Made by a program: the position numbers and the translations under genes. Shown here piece by piece: positions 33,852 to 42,534 of a stretch of DNA of 64,000 nucleotides. The notes under the pieces are model-generated. The model made no database searches, was not told where the DNA came from, and worked only from the letters and a program-made list of their open reading frames with translations. Source of the DNA: Anaerohalosphaera lusitana (GTDB lineage: Bacteria; Planctomycetota; Phycisphaerae; Sedimentisphaerales; Anaerohalosphaeraceae); contig NZ_CP019791.1 of the NCBI RefSeq assembly GCF_002007645.1, positions 2,542,001-2,606,000 on the forward strand. Reading direction: 5' to 3'. Each line of letters opens with the position of its first letter. Position 1 is the stretch's first letter.

Positions 33852-33887
33852 AAAAGCTCCGCCGGACAGTGCCGAACGGAGCTTTTT
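33852..33887. terminator. Bidirectional terminator between sulfotransferase and ackA
   Basis: The stem AAAAGCTCCG/CGGAGCTTTT (33852-33861 with 33877-33886) ends in T5 on the plus strand and T4 on the minus strand, serving both convergent genes. Confidence 0.85.
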
Positions 33888-33913
33888 GTAGATAGTGTTT
33901 CTGAGACTTTTCG

Positions 33914-35104
33914 CTATTGTGTAAGTTCGAACGTATCGTGGGCTATGGCATATTCTTCATCGGTGGGGATGATATAGACATTTACGCTGCTGTCTTCGGT
34001 ACTGATCTTGCCTTCTTTGCGAACCGTTTCATCATTAAGAGCGGTGTCCATTTTGACACCCATCGCGGAAAGATCGGTGCAAATTCGTTCCCTGACCGGG
34101 GTGGAATTTTCGCCTATGCCGCCTGTGAAGATTATAGCGTCGACACCGTTGAGCACAGCAAAGTACATGCCTATGTATTTCTTTATGCGGTAGCTGAACA
34201 TATCGACGGCCAGCTCTGCCTGTTTGTCGCCTTCATCCACTGCTTCGAGCAGATTACGCATGTCGTTGCTCTTGCCTGAGATCCCAAGCAGACCGCTTTG
34301 CTTGTTGCACATTTTGTTGATCTCGTCAACATCGTAGCCCTTGTCCTTGAGATAGAAGATTATAGCGGGGTCGATGTCGCCGCAACGGGTTCCCATCATG
34401 ACGCCTTCCAGAGGGGTCAGACCCATTGAGGTGTCGATGGATTTGCCGTCCTTGACAGCGGTGATGGAGCAACCGTTTCCGAGGTGGCAGGTGATCAGCT
34501 TAACGTCCTTGAAATCCTTGCCGAGCACTTCCGCAGCCCGTCTCGCAACGTAGTTGTGACTGGTTCCGTGGAAACCATACCGGCGGACCCGGTACTTTTC
34601 GTAAATGTCATAGGGCAGGCCGTACATGTAAGCGACCTTTGGTATAGAGGCATGGAAGGCGGTGTCGAAACAGGCGACCTGTTTTGCGTTTGGAAGGTTT
34701 TCCTGAGCCGCCTTGATTCCGGTCAAATTCGGTGGATTGTGAAGAGGTGCCAGGTCGGCGAATTTTTCGATCGAAGCGATAACATCGTCGTCTATGACAA
34801 CAGAGCCCGAAAACTCTTCCCCGCCATGCACTACTCTATGGCCCACTGCCTGGATATCCTGAATGTCGTCTATGACTTTTGACTCTCCGGTTGCAAGCGT
34901 CTCCAGGATCAGGTTCATGCCCTGCTTGTGATTTTTGATCTCAGTCTCAAATACATGTTCCTTGCTGTCTGACTTCTGGGAGAGAACTGAGCCTGCTTCA
35001 CCAATTCGTTCGACAACACCTTTGGCAAGCACATTGGCTTCGGGCATTTGATACAGTTGGTACTTTATTGAAGAGCTGCCTGCGTTGATGACTAAAACCT
35101 TCAT
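33914..35104 (-). CDS. ackA: Acetate kinase
   Basis: 396 residues, normal length. 'MKVLVINAGSSSIKYQLY' is the N-terminal signature, 'RVVHGGEEF' and 'GFHGTSHNYV' hold substrate-binding and catalytic His/Arg, and 'FTGGIGENS' is the nucleotide-binding loop. It makes ATP and acetate from acetyl phosphate. No phosphotransacetylase gene is in the window. The longer in-frame start at 35158 has no ribosome site; 35104 has AAAGGA. Confidence 0.96.
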   Translation of the reverse strand: MKVLVINAGSSSIKYQLYQMPEANVLAKGVVERIGEAGSVLSQKSDSKEHVFETEIKNHKQGMNLILETLATGESKVIDDIQDIQAVGHRVVHGGEEFSGSVVIDDDVIASIEKFADLAPLHNPPNLTGIKAAQENLPNAKQVACFDTAFHASIPKVAYMYGLPYDIYEKYRVRRYGFHGTSHNYVARRAAEVLGKDFKDVKLITCHLGNGCSITAVKDGKSIDTSMGLTPLEGVMMGTRCGDIDPAIIFYLKDKGYDVDEINKMCNKQSGLLGISGKSNDMRNLLEAVDEGDKQAELAVDMFSYRIKKYIGMYFAVLNGVDAIIFTGGIGENSTPVRERICTDLSAMGVKMDTALNDETVRKEGKISTEDSSVNVYIIPTDEEYAIAHDTFELTQ

Positions 35105-35220
35105 CGCGATGGGTCCTTTTGATGATATTGGGTAACAATGTAAAAATGGGAGCACCAAAGCTCCGGAACGAAAAAGATCAGCCTTTAGAAAGCATGTCGC
35201 TGGCTGAAGTGCAAAGTCTA

Positions 35221-35249
35221 TTTGTAACGCGAAGATAGGGCTAAGTCAA
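35221..35249 (-). promoter_or_regulatory. Candidate ackA promoter
   Basis: Minus strand: TTGACT (35249-35244), 17-base spacer, TACAAA (35226-35221). This leaves a leader of about 110 bases. No Rex-like site or other feature was seen in the rest of 35105-35418 except the hairpin at 35383. Confidence 0.5.
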
Positions 35250-35382
35250 TAGGAATATGAGGATTAACGGCAGCAAGCATGCAGTCGATCAGAAACGAAA
35301 GCAGGACGACTCTGGAGCAACATTTGGGATCAGGCCATTTATTGCAAATTGGACCATTAAGTGAATGCAATTTTGACTGACA

Positions 35383-35413
35383 GCAATCTGCTAACAAAAT
35401 ACTAACAGATTGC
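35383..35413 (-). terminator. Hairpin just after the ROK kinase gene
   Basis: GCAATCTG (35383-35390) pairs with CAGATTGC (35406-35413), beginning 5 bases past the stop codon. It lacks a clear T-run, so termination is uncertain. Confidence 0.35.
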
Positions 35414-35418
35414 CGCGA

Positions 35419-36396
35419 TCAGGTGAGCTGGCCTTTTTCCAGTCTGTGTGTAGCAAGGGCCGCATTACCGATGATGCCTGCATGAGTGCCCAATTCAGCA
35501 AAACACAGTTCTATCTCCTCGTGTTGAAGGGTCCAGATGTGCTGGCGGAAATACTTCTTTATGGGTTCGAGCAGAAGGTCGCCGGCAGCGATCATGCCGC
35601 CGTAGAAAAGGATCCGCTCAGGGCCAGCGACATGCAAGAGGCTGACGCAGAGCAGGGCGAGGTACTCTGCTGTCGTGTCGGTGATTTGTCTTGCCAGGTC
35701 GTCGCCCTTTGCGAGATGGTCATAGACATCCTCGCAGGTTACCGTTCCATTTTCTTTGAGTACCTGCTGAAGTGTCGAGTCTTCAGCATTTTCCTGCAAT
35801 GCCTCGATTGCTCGTCTTGCAGTCGAGCTGGCGGAGCTGTACGCCTCGACACAACCTTTTTGGCCGCATCCGCAGAGTCTTCCGCCGGGCTGGACGATCA
35901 TATGTCCTATTTCCGCTCCTGCGTTGGCATATCCGTGCACGAGTTCGCCGTTGCTGATTATTCCACCGCCCACGCCTGTACCAAGGGTAATCAGGATCAT
36001 GTCCTGTGCGCCCTTGCCCGCGCCTGCGACGTGTTCACCCCAGCAGGTGACGTTGGCGTCATTTTCAAGAACGACAGGACAGCCTAATCTGTCTCGGATC
36101 ATCTGTCGGAGAGGTGTGTCGTTGAACTTGAGATTTGGGGCGTTGAGAACAATGCCGTTTTCGACATCTACAACACCGGGAGTTCCGATACCTGCGGCCG
36201 CGATCTCACTGAGAGCCAGGCCATACTGACCAAGTAGTGATTCGACTGTCTGGCCGATACGGTCCACTATGTCGGATGCACCGTTTTCCACCAGGGTCGG
36301 GACCGAGGTTTCCGTGAGCAGGTTGAGATTGCTGTCGAAACAGCCGATCTTTATGTTTGTCCCCCCAAGGTCAATGCCGACAAATATTTCCGCCAT
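35419..36396 (-). CDS. ROK-family glucokinase
   Basis: 325 residues. 'FVGIDLGGTNIKIG' is the ATP-binding start, 'ENDANVTCWGE' has the catalytic Asp, 'LGTGVGGGII' follows, and 'GAEIGHMIVQPGGRLCGC' then 'GQKGCVEAYSS' is the ROK zinc site. It most likely phosphorylates glucose. There is no DNA-binding domain, so it is a kinase and not a ROK repressor. Start ATG 36396 fits the family start. An imperfect dyad (36479-36499, arms AGTTTA/TAAACT) about 80 bases upstream could be an operator. Confidence 0.88.
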   Translation of the reverse strand: MAEIFVGIDLGGTNIKIGCFDSNLNLLTETSVPTLVENGASDIVDRIGQTVESLLGQYGLALSEIAAAGIGTPGVVDVENGIVLNAPNLKFNDTPLRQMIRDRLGCPVVLENDANVTCWGEHVAGAGKGAQDMILITLGTGVGGGIISNGELVHGYANAGAEIGHMIVQPGGRLCGCGQKGCVEAYSSASSTARRAIEALQENAEDSTLQQVLKENGTVTCEDVYDHLAKGDDLARQITDTTAEYLALLCVSLLHVAGPERILFYGGMIAAGDLLLEPIKKYFRQHIWTLQHEEIELCFAELGTHAGIIGNAALATHRLEKGQLT

Positions 36397-36610
36397 ATTC
36401 TCATCCCTCAAAAAAAATTGACCCGGTAATCTGATACTGATTTTCACGGCTATGCGACCATAAGGCTGCCGGTCAAGCAGTTTACCAGTTGGCTAAACTT
36501 GCGTCACGGAAATTATCGGCTTAATATGGCAACCAGATTAGTAGAGAATTCTGAACAAGTGCCAGACGGGTTGGCAGACGGTTTCACTTACGGTAAAGGA
36601 GTTTATGAAA

Positions 36611-36639
36611 TTGACAATTTAAGCCCAATGTGCTAGGAA
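36611..36639 (+). promoter_or_regulatory. Candidate promoter of the etf-lactate dehydrogenase operon
   Basis: TTGACA (36611-36616), 17-base spacer, TAGGAA (36634-36639). The -35 is perfect, the -10 weak. The rest of 36397-36692 shows only the dyad noted with the ROK kinase. Confidence 0.4.
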
Positions 36640-36692
36640 TTATGTTCCGAGGTTCATCAGCTAAGAGATTATTAAGCTTGTGAGACAGAATT

Positions 36693-37499
36693 TTGGCCAA
36701 TAAGATCGTTGTTCCGATAAAGCAGGTTCCTGAGACCAAATCCGTTAAAATGGACGAAAAAACGGGTACGGTTATCAGGGAAGGTGTTGATTCGATCGTA
36801 AATCCGCTGGATCTGTACGCTATTGAAGCGGCTTTGAGACTGCGGGATCGATACGGAGGCGAAATTGTCGGCATCTCCATGGGCCCTAAAAAGTCAGTTA
36901 AAGCACTCAAAGAGGCAGTTTCAATGGGAGTAGATTCCGCGATCTTGCTAAGCGACAGGGCGTTTGCGGGATCCGATACATGGGCGACAAGTCTGATCCT
37001 GGCGTCGGCGATACGGAAGATCGGGGATTTTGGACTGGTTGTTTGCGGCGAGCGAGCCACTGATGGAGACACAGGACAGGTAGGGCCCGGAATTGCATCA
37101 TTTCTTGGTATTCCGGCATTAACTTACGTAAGCCGAATTCAAGATCTCAGTGACAAGTTGTGTCGGGCAGAAAGGCTGATCGAAGATGGACGTGAGATTC
37201 TTGAGACATCGCTGCCGGCCGTACTGACAGTTATAAAGGAGGCCGGCGAACCGAGACTGCCGACGCTTCGGGGTAAAAAGAGGGCTAAGGATCTGGACGT
37301 GCAGATCTGGGGCAATGATGAGCTGGGCATCGATCCTGACAAGATAGGGCTGAAAGGATCACCGACGCGGGTAGTGAAGATCTATCGGCCAAAAGTAGCT
37401 AGAAAATGCACCATCGCAGAGGCTAAAGACGAAGCCTCAGTCGGGCCTGCGGTTGATCGCATGTGCGGATTTCTGGCCGATAAGGGGGTGCTGCAGTGA
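36693..37499 (+). CDS. etfB: Electron transfer flavoprotein beta subunit
   Basis: 268 residues, beginning with TTG. 'VPIKQVPETKSVKMDEKTGTV' in two halves and 'REGVDSIVNPLDLYAIEAAL' are the pattern of EtfB/FixA, close to bifurcating-type Etfs of anaerobes. 'CGERATDGDTGQVGP' contacts AMP or the second FAD. It forms a heterodimer with EtfA and passes electrons to or from the dehydrogenase encoded two genes on. It overlaps etfA by four bases. Confidence 0.93.
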   Translation: MANKIVVPIKQVPETKSVKMDEKTGTVIREGVDSIVNPLDLYAIEAALRLRDRYGGEIVGISMGPKKSVKALKEAVSMGVDSAILLSDRAFAGSDTWATSLILASAIRKIGDFGLVVCGERATDGDTGQVGPGIASFLGIPALTYVSRIQDLSDKLCRAERLIEDGREILETSLPAVLTVIKEAGEPRLPTLRGKKRAKDLDVQIWGNDELGIDPDKIGLKGSPTRVVKIYRPKVARKCTIAEAKDEASVGPAVDRMCGFLADKGVLQ

Positions 37500-38497
37500 A
37501 GGCTTCTGGTATATGGATACTTGCGGAGCAGAAGGGTGGAAAGATCGCGGATGTCTCGTTCGAGCTGTTGACCAGGGGGATAAAGCTGTCTGAGGAGCGG
37601 GGCTGTGAACTTGCCGCAGTGATACTGGGCAAGGACCTGTCAGACGCTGATTTGCAGGAACTGATAGACAGAGGGGCGGATCGCGTGATATGCATCGAGG
37701 CCGAGCAGCTCGATCATTTTCTCGTCGAGCCTTATAGCAACTGCCTGCTTGAGCTTTTAGGTGAGGAAAGGCCTGAGGTTCTTATCGCGGCGGCGACTTC
37801 GACGGGCAGAACGTTGATGCCTTACCTTGCGATACAGGCCAACGCGGGGCTGACCGCGGATTGTACCGAGCTGAGTATCGAGAAAGACACAGGCAATCTG
37901 CTTCAGACAAGGCCTGCGATAGGCGGCAACATCATGGCGACCATCAAGACGCCGGAGCACAGACCGCAGATGGCGACGGTCAGGCCCAGGTCCGCACCAC
38001 CAGCAACTCGGCATAAGGGCAGGAGCGGACCAATTGAACGGTTCAAACCCAGCGAGGGCAGCCTGGGCAGCAGGGTCAAACGGCTGTCATTTTTGCCGGA
38101 TGCTGACGAAAAGCCGCTTGGCGATGCAGGCGTGGTAGTCGCGGTCGGCAAGGGGATCAAGAAAGCCGAGAACATTGCCATCGTTAAGGAACTGGCGGAT
38201 GCTTTGGGCGGGGCGCTCGGTGCTACCCGTGAGGTTGTCGACAGAGGTTGGCTGAGTTATCCGCATCAGATCGGGCTCAGCGGCCAGACGATTAGTCCAA
38301 AACTCTATGTCGGAGTTGGTGTTTCGGGGACCATTCAGCATCTTGCGGGCATGCAGACATCCGAGGTGATCGTGGCGATCAATAATGATCCGGAGGCGCA
38401 GATTTTTAAGATAGCGGACTTTGGCGTCGTGGGAAATCTTTTCGACGTTGTGCCCGCGATGGTAGAAAAACTCAAGGCGGGGAGGGGTATGGTATGA
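37496..38497 (+). CDS. etfA: Electron transfer flavoprotein alpha subunit
   Basis: 333 residues, GTG start overlapping the etfB stop. The C-terminal FAD domain has 'GATREVVDRGWLSYPHQIGLSGQ' (read in two parts), 'PKLYVGVGVSGTIQHLAGM' and 'VAINNDPEAQIFKIADFGVVG', all canonical. It lacks the N-terminal ferredoxin extension found in some lactate-linked EtfA proteins, so ferredoxin would have to dock differently if bifurcation occurs. It overlaps the next gene by four bases. Confidence 0.94.
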   Translation: MKASGIWILAEQKGGKIADVSFELLTRGIKLSEERGCELAAVILGKDLSDADLQELIDRGADRVICIEAEQLDHFLVEPYSNCLLELLGEERPEVLIAAATSTGRTLMPYLAIQANAGLTADCTELSIEKDTGNLLQTRPAIGGNIMATIKTPEHRPQMATVRPRSAPPATRHKGRSGPIERFKPSEGSLGSRVKRLSFLPDADEKPLGDAGVVVAVGKGIKKAENIAIVKELADALGGALGATREVVDRGWLSYPHQIGLSGQTISPKLYVGVGVSGTIQHLAGMQTSEVIVAINNDPEAQIFKIADFGVVGNLFDVVPAMVEKLKAGRGMV

Positions 38498-39933
38498 CAG
38501 ATAGAACTTACAGCCCGGTGACGAATGAAATTTTGCAGGAGCTCAAAGCGATCGTGGGCGAGCGGTACGTGATCGCCGGCGATGACGACAAGCTCGAACC
38601 GTATTCGCATGACGAGGTGAAGGGTGAGCAGTACGCTCATATGCCCGAATGCGTGGTAAGGCCTCGCAAGGCAGAGGAGATCGCCGAGATAATGAAACTG
38701 GCGAACCGCGAGCATGTCGCTGTCACTCCTCGCGGCGCGGGCTCGGGCATGTCCGGCGGGGCGGTGCCCATCGAGGGCGGCATTGTGCTGCTGATGGATC
38801 GCATGAATGACATCGTCGAGCTTGACAAAGAAAATATGATGATCACGGTCGAGCCGGGCGTTGTTGCGAATGACATCAATGAGTACCTCGCAGAGTACGA
38901 CCTGTTTTACGCGGGCTATCCGATGAGCCTGGAGACATGTTTTATTGGCGGTAATGTCGCTGAAAACGCCGGCGGGGGCAAGGCGGTGAAGTACGGGGTG
39001 ACCAGTCGGTATGTTCTGGGGCTTGAGGTAGTGACGCCGACAGGTGAGATCGTGGAGTTGGGAGGTAAGCTGATAAAGGACGTGACCGGCTATAATATGA
39101 TCCAGTTGATGGTCGGCTCGGAGGGGACGCTCGGCGTTTTCACTAAGATCGTGCTGAAGCTGATGCCTCTGCCCAAATCGCAGGTGGATCTGCTGTGCCT
39201 GTTCGACAGTGCGGAACAGGCGATCGAGTGCGTGCCGCAGATCATGACGCGGAGCGGTATAATCCCAACCGCGATAGAGTTCATGGACAGGACGGCTGTG
39301 CGGGCCGCGTGTGAATACCTGAACGAATCAATACCGTACGAGCAGGCCGGGGCGATGCTGCTCATCACGGTAGACGGCCCGTCGGAGGAGCAGGTCGAGC
39401 ATGACTATATGCAGATAGGCGATCAGTGCATGGAGGCGGGAGCGAGCGAGGTGTACGTGGCGGATAATTCGACCACGAGTGAGCGGGTGTGGAAGGTGCG
39501 GCGAAATATTGGTGAGGCGTACAATGTCATAAGCAAGCGGCAGTGTGCGGAGGATATTGTCGTTCCGCCCGCCTGCATTCCTGCGATCGTTGGAAAGCTG
39601 GGAGAGCTGTCAGAAAAATATGACGTGATGATGCCGTGCTTCGGTCATGCAGGTGATGGAAATTTGCATGCGAGGATCGTGTCGCCGCCGGAATGGTCCG
39701 ACGAGCAGTGGGAACCTGTTGCGGAAAAGATCCTAAATGAATTGTATAAGTTCACGGCCCAATGCGGGGGCAGGATAAGCGGTGAGCATGGCATAGGCCA
39801 TAAGCGGAAGAAGTATATGTCGTATTTCGTCTCCGAGGGCTATCTTGATATGCTCAGGGCGGTCAAACGCGGCATGGACCCGAACAATATACTGAACCCG
39901 GGTAAGATATTTGATTTGCAGGGGAAGGCATGA
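38494..39933 (+). CDS. FAD-linked D-2-hydroxyacid dehydrogenase (LctD/GlcD type, Etf-linked lactate dehydrogenase)
   Basis: 479 residues. The FAD-binding PCMH domain (about 45-220) includes 'TPRGAGSGMSGGAVP' and 'ENAGGGKAVKYGVT'. The C-terminal FAD-oxidase domain has 'MPCFGHAGDGNLHARI' and ends with 'GRISGEHGIGHKRKKYM'. The family oxidises D-lactate or glycolate. The overlapping etfBA genes suggest an Etf-linked lactate dehydrogenase as in acetogens (Lct complex), where lactate oxidation by NAD+ is driven by reduced ferredoxin. Glycolate is an alternative substrate. Confidence 0.85.
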   Translation: MTDRTYSPVTNEILQELKAIVGERYVIAGDDDKLEPYSHDEVKGEQYAHMPECVVRPRKAEEIAEIMKLANREHVAVTPRGAGSGMSGGAVPIEGGIVLLMDRMNDIVELDKENMMITVEPGVVANDINEYLAEYDLFYAGYPMSLETCFIGGNVAENAGGGKAVKYGVTSRYVLGLEVVTPTGEIVELGGKLIKDVTGYNMIQLMVGSEGTLGVFTKIVLKLMPLPKSQVDLLCLFDSAEQAIECVPQIMTRSGIIPTAIEFMDRTAVRAACEYLNESIPYEQAGAMLLITVDGPSEEQVEHDYMQIGDQCMEAGASEVYVADNSTTSERVWKVRRNIGEAYNVISKRQCAEDIVVPPACIPAIVGKLGELSEKYDVMMPCFGHAGDGNLHARIVSPPEWSDEQWEPVAEKILNELYKFTAQCGGRISGEHGIGHKRKKYMSYFVSEGYLDMLRAVKRGMDPNNILNPGKIFDLQGKA

Positions 39934-40961
39934 AGTCATTCAAACTGACAGGCATTAGGCAGATGGAAGTTTTCGATGTTCCTGAACCCACAGCCAAAGA
40001 CGATCAGGTCGTAGTCGAACTGGCTGCTATAGGCGTGTGCGGATCTGACGTGCATTATTACGTAAACGGCAACATAGGCAGTCAGGTGGTTGAGTATCCT
40101 TTTGCTGTTGGGCACGAGTGTGCCGGGACGGTGGTGAAAACGGGCGGGTCCGTGAGCTCGCTGAAGGAGGGCGACAGGGTCGCGGTGGACCCGGCAATGC
40201 CCTGCTGGAAATGCGATCAGTGCAAGGCGGGGCGTCATCATACCTGTCGGAACCTGAAATTCCTGGGATGTCCCGGTCAGGCGGAAGGGTGCCTGAGTGA
40301 ATATATTGCGATGCCCGAGACAAGCTGTGTTAAACTGCCCGAGGGTATGAGCTTTACGCGGGGTGCTCTTTCCGAGCCGTTGGCGATTGGAGTTTATGCA
40401 GTCAGGCTGTCGATCCCGATGCAGGATGCCAAAGTTGCAATCCTGGGCGTCGGTCCCATCGGTCTTAGTGTGCTGTTGGCGGCGAAGGCCGGCGGGGCGG
40501 AAACTGTTTTCGCTACCGACAAGCTGGATTACCGCCTGAAAGCAGCAAAGCAGGCTGGGGCCGATGCTGCGGGCAACCCGGACAAGCAGAACATCGTTAA
40601 ACAGGCCGCCGTGGTTGAGCCAGGCGGATTTGACGTTGTCTTTGAGTGCTGCGGGCAGCAGGATGCACTCGATCAGGCTATTGAAATACTGAAGCCCGGC
40701 GGTAAGCTGATGGTGGTTGGGATTCCGCAGGAAGATCGCGTTTCATTCTGTCCTGACAAGACCAGGCGGAAAGAGATTTGCATCCAGAACGTGCGCAGGC
40801 AGGTTGACTGCGTTGATGCGACGCTGGAGATGATGGCTGACGGGCGGCTGAATGCTGATTTTATGGCAACTCACCGCTTTGGTTTTGATGCTGCACAGGA
40901 AGCATTCGATCTTGTCAGTAATTATCAGGATGGTGTTATAAAGGCAATGATCGATTTTTGA
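39930..40961 (+). CDS. Zinc-dependent medium-chain dehydrogenase, sorbitol/xylitol dehydrogenase-like
   Basis: 343 residues. 'GVCGSDVHYY' and 'GHECAGTV' hold catalytic-zinc ligands, 'CWKCDQCKAGRHHTC' the four-cysteine structural zinc, and 'ILGVGPIGLSVLLAAK' the NAD-binding turn. The sequence is nearest to polyol (sorbitol/xylitol) dehydrogenases; it oxidises a polyol to a ketose with NAD+. It overlaps the lactate dehydrogenase gene by four bases and is the last gene of the operon. Confidence 0.88.
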   Translation: MKSFKLTGIRQMEVFDVPEPTAKDDQVVVELAAIGVCGSDVHYYVNGNIGSQVVEYPFAVGHECAGTVVKTGGSVSSLKEGDRVAVDPAMPCWKCDQCKAGRHHTCRNLKFLGCPGQAEGCLSEYIAMPETSCVKLPEGMSFTRGALSEPLAIGVYAVRLSIPMQDAKVAILGVGPIGLSVLLAAKAGGAETVFATDKLDYRLKAAKQAGADAAGNPDKQNIVKQAAVVEPGGFDVVFECCGQQDALDQAIEILKPGGKLMVVGIPQEDRVSFCPDKTRRKEICIQNVRRQVDCVDATLEMMADGRLNADFMATHRFGFDAAQEAFDLVSNYQDGVIKAMIDF

Positions 40962-40971
40962 TGATGGTATG

Positions 40972-41006
40972 AAAAAAGGCGGACCACTCTGAAATGATCC
41001 GCCTTT
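40972..41006. terminator. Bidirectional terminator between polyol dehydrogenase and malic enzyme
   Basis: The stem AAAGGCGGA/TCCGCCTTT (40975-40983 with 40998-41006) has a further CA/TG pair inside. On the minus strand it is followed by T6, on the plus strand by a looser T-rich stretch. Confidence 0.85.
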
Positions 41007-41027
41007 GCATATTTTTCTTTCAGCGTT

Positions 41028-42419
41028 CTATTTTTTACTGTTGAGATAGTCGGCTGCAACTGCGTCCGCAACCTGCCTGTGGACATTACGGTCCAGCATG
41101 TCGGGCAGCAGGCAGTCCTCGTCCGCGATCTCGGCAAGCTTCTTCGCAGCAGCGATCTGCATGCTCAAAGTTATAGCGTCGGCATGAACGTCGAGAGCTC
41201 CACGGAAGATGCCTGGGTATGCGAGAGCGTTATTAACGCCCCGGCCATCGGCGTATACTGCAGCTCCGGCATCGATGGCGTCTTCGGCACTGATCTCGCC
41301 GACAGGATTACTGAGCGGGAAGCAGATGGGGTCGGGGTTCATCGAGGCGACCATTTCCTTGCTTACCATGTTAGGCTGAGCGACGCCGATGAAGATGTCC
41401 TTGTCCTTAAAGCCTTCAGCGAGTGGGCAGGTCTGTCCCTGCTTGTTGGTTATGTCCGCGAGCCTGTCCTTATACTTGGTCATTCTCTCGGTACGGCCCT
41501 TGTAGATCGGGCCGGTAGAGTCGTAGACTACGATGTCCTTGACGCCGAAGTCCAGAAGGATCTTCGAGATCGCGATGCCTGCTGCGCCCGCGCCGAGCAT
41601 TATAACATTGCAGTCCTCGGTCTTCTTGCCGGTGGCTTTGATTGCGTTGATAAGGGCCGCGAGTACGACGGTCGCTGTTCCGTGCTGGTCGTCGTGGAAT
41701 ACGGGCACATCCAGCTTTTCGCGAAGGGCCTCTTCGATCTCAAAGCATGCAGGAGCTGCGATGTCTTCGAGCTGGATCGCGCCGAAGCTCGGAGCGATAT
41801 TCAAAGATGTTTCGATGACTGTCTTCGGATCCTTCGAATCAACCAGGATCGGGATAGCGCTGAGATTCGCAAATTCAGCAAATATGGCAGCCTTGCCTTC
41901 CATTACCGGCAGGGAGGGAACTACGCCGATATCCCCAAGACCCAGAACTGCTGTTCCGTCAGTGATTATCGCGACGCGGTCACAGAGTCCGGTCCAATCC
42001 CAGGCGGATTCGGGATTGTTCTGAATTTCCTTGCATACGCTTGCAACGCCGGGGGTGTAGACCATTCGCAAGTCGGTAAGGCTCTGTATCGGGATGCGGC
42101 TGACCATCTCCACTGCCCCTCGGCGATGGATCTCCATGATCTCGTCAACCTGATCGACAACTTCAACATCATCTAGAGCGTTGATGCCTTGAACGGTCTT
42201 TGCGACCTCATCCTTACTCTTGCAGTAGATGAGTATATCGCGAACCTGCGTCTGGTCGTCAACTTCCACCAGGTCGATACTGCCGACATGTACACCGACA
42301 TCTCCTATAACGCTGGTGACTTTTCCCAGTATGCCAGGCTTGTCCGCCATTTGACATCTCAGCGAGAAAATCTCATTTGCACCATAACGTTCCTGCCAGC
42401 TACTTCCTTCTAAAAACAT
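41028..42419 (-). CDS. NAD(P)-dependent malic enzyme with N-terminal ACT domain
   Basis: 463 residues. Residues 15-90 form an ACT-type regulatory domain ('LRCQMADKPGILGKVTSVIG', 'VHVGSIDLVEV'). The malic enzyme N-domain follows with 'MVYTPGVASVCKEI' and 'PVFHDDQHGTATVV', and the NAD domain has 'IMLGAGAAGIAISKIL'. It decarboxylates malate to pyruvate. The ACT domain suggests allosteric control by an amino acid or similar small molecule. Confidence 0.93.
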   Translation of the reverse strand: MFLEGSSWQERYGANEIFSLRCQMADKPGILGKVTSVIGDVGVHVGSIDLVEVDDQTQVRDILIYCKSKDEVAKTVQGINALDDVEVVDQVDEIMEIHRRGAVEMVSRIPIQSLTDLRMVYTPGVASVCKEIQNNPESAWDWTGLCDRVAIITDGTAVLGLGDIGVVPSLPVMEGKAAIFAEFANLSAIPILVDSKDPKTVIETSLNIAPSFGAIQLEDIAAPACFEIEEALREKLDVPVFHDDQHGTATVVLAALINAIKATGKKTEDCNVIMLGAGAAGIAISKILLDFGVKDIVVYDSTGPIYKGRTERMTKYKDRLADITNKQGQTCPLAEGFKDKDIFIGVAQPNMVSKEMVASMNPDPICFPLSNPVGEISAEDAIDAGAAVYADGRGVNNALAYPGIFRGALDVHADAITLSMQIAAAKKLAEIADEDCLLPDMLDRNVHRQVADAVAADYLNSKK

Positions 42420-42463
42420 AATGTAACCCCGAAATTAATCAGATTTCAAAGACAAGAAGCAGT

Positions 42464-42492
42464 CTTATATTCTATGCGGCTCGAAAAGTCAA
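42464..42492 (-). promoter_or_regulatory. Promoter of malic enzyme
   Basis: Minus strand: TTGACT (42492-42487), 17-base spacer, TATAAG (42469-42464), about 45 bases before the start codon. Confidence 0.7.
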
Positions 42493-42534
42493 CCGCTAAG
42501 AAGTAAAAGCGCGTACCGGAGAATTGTGAGGTGT

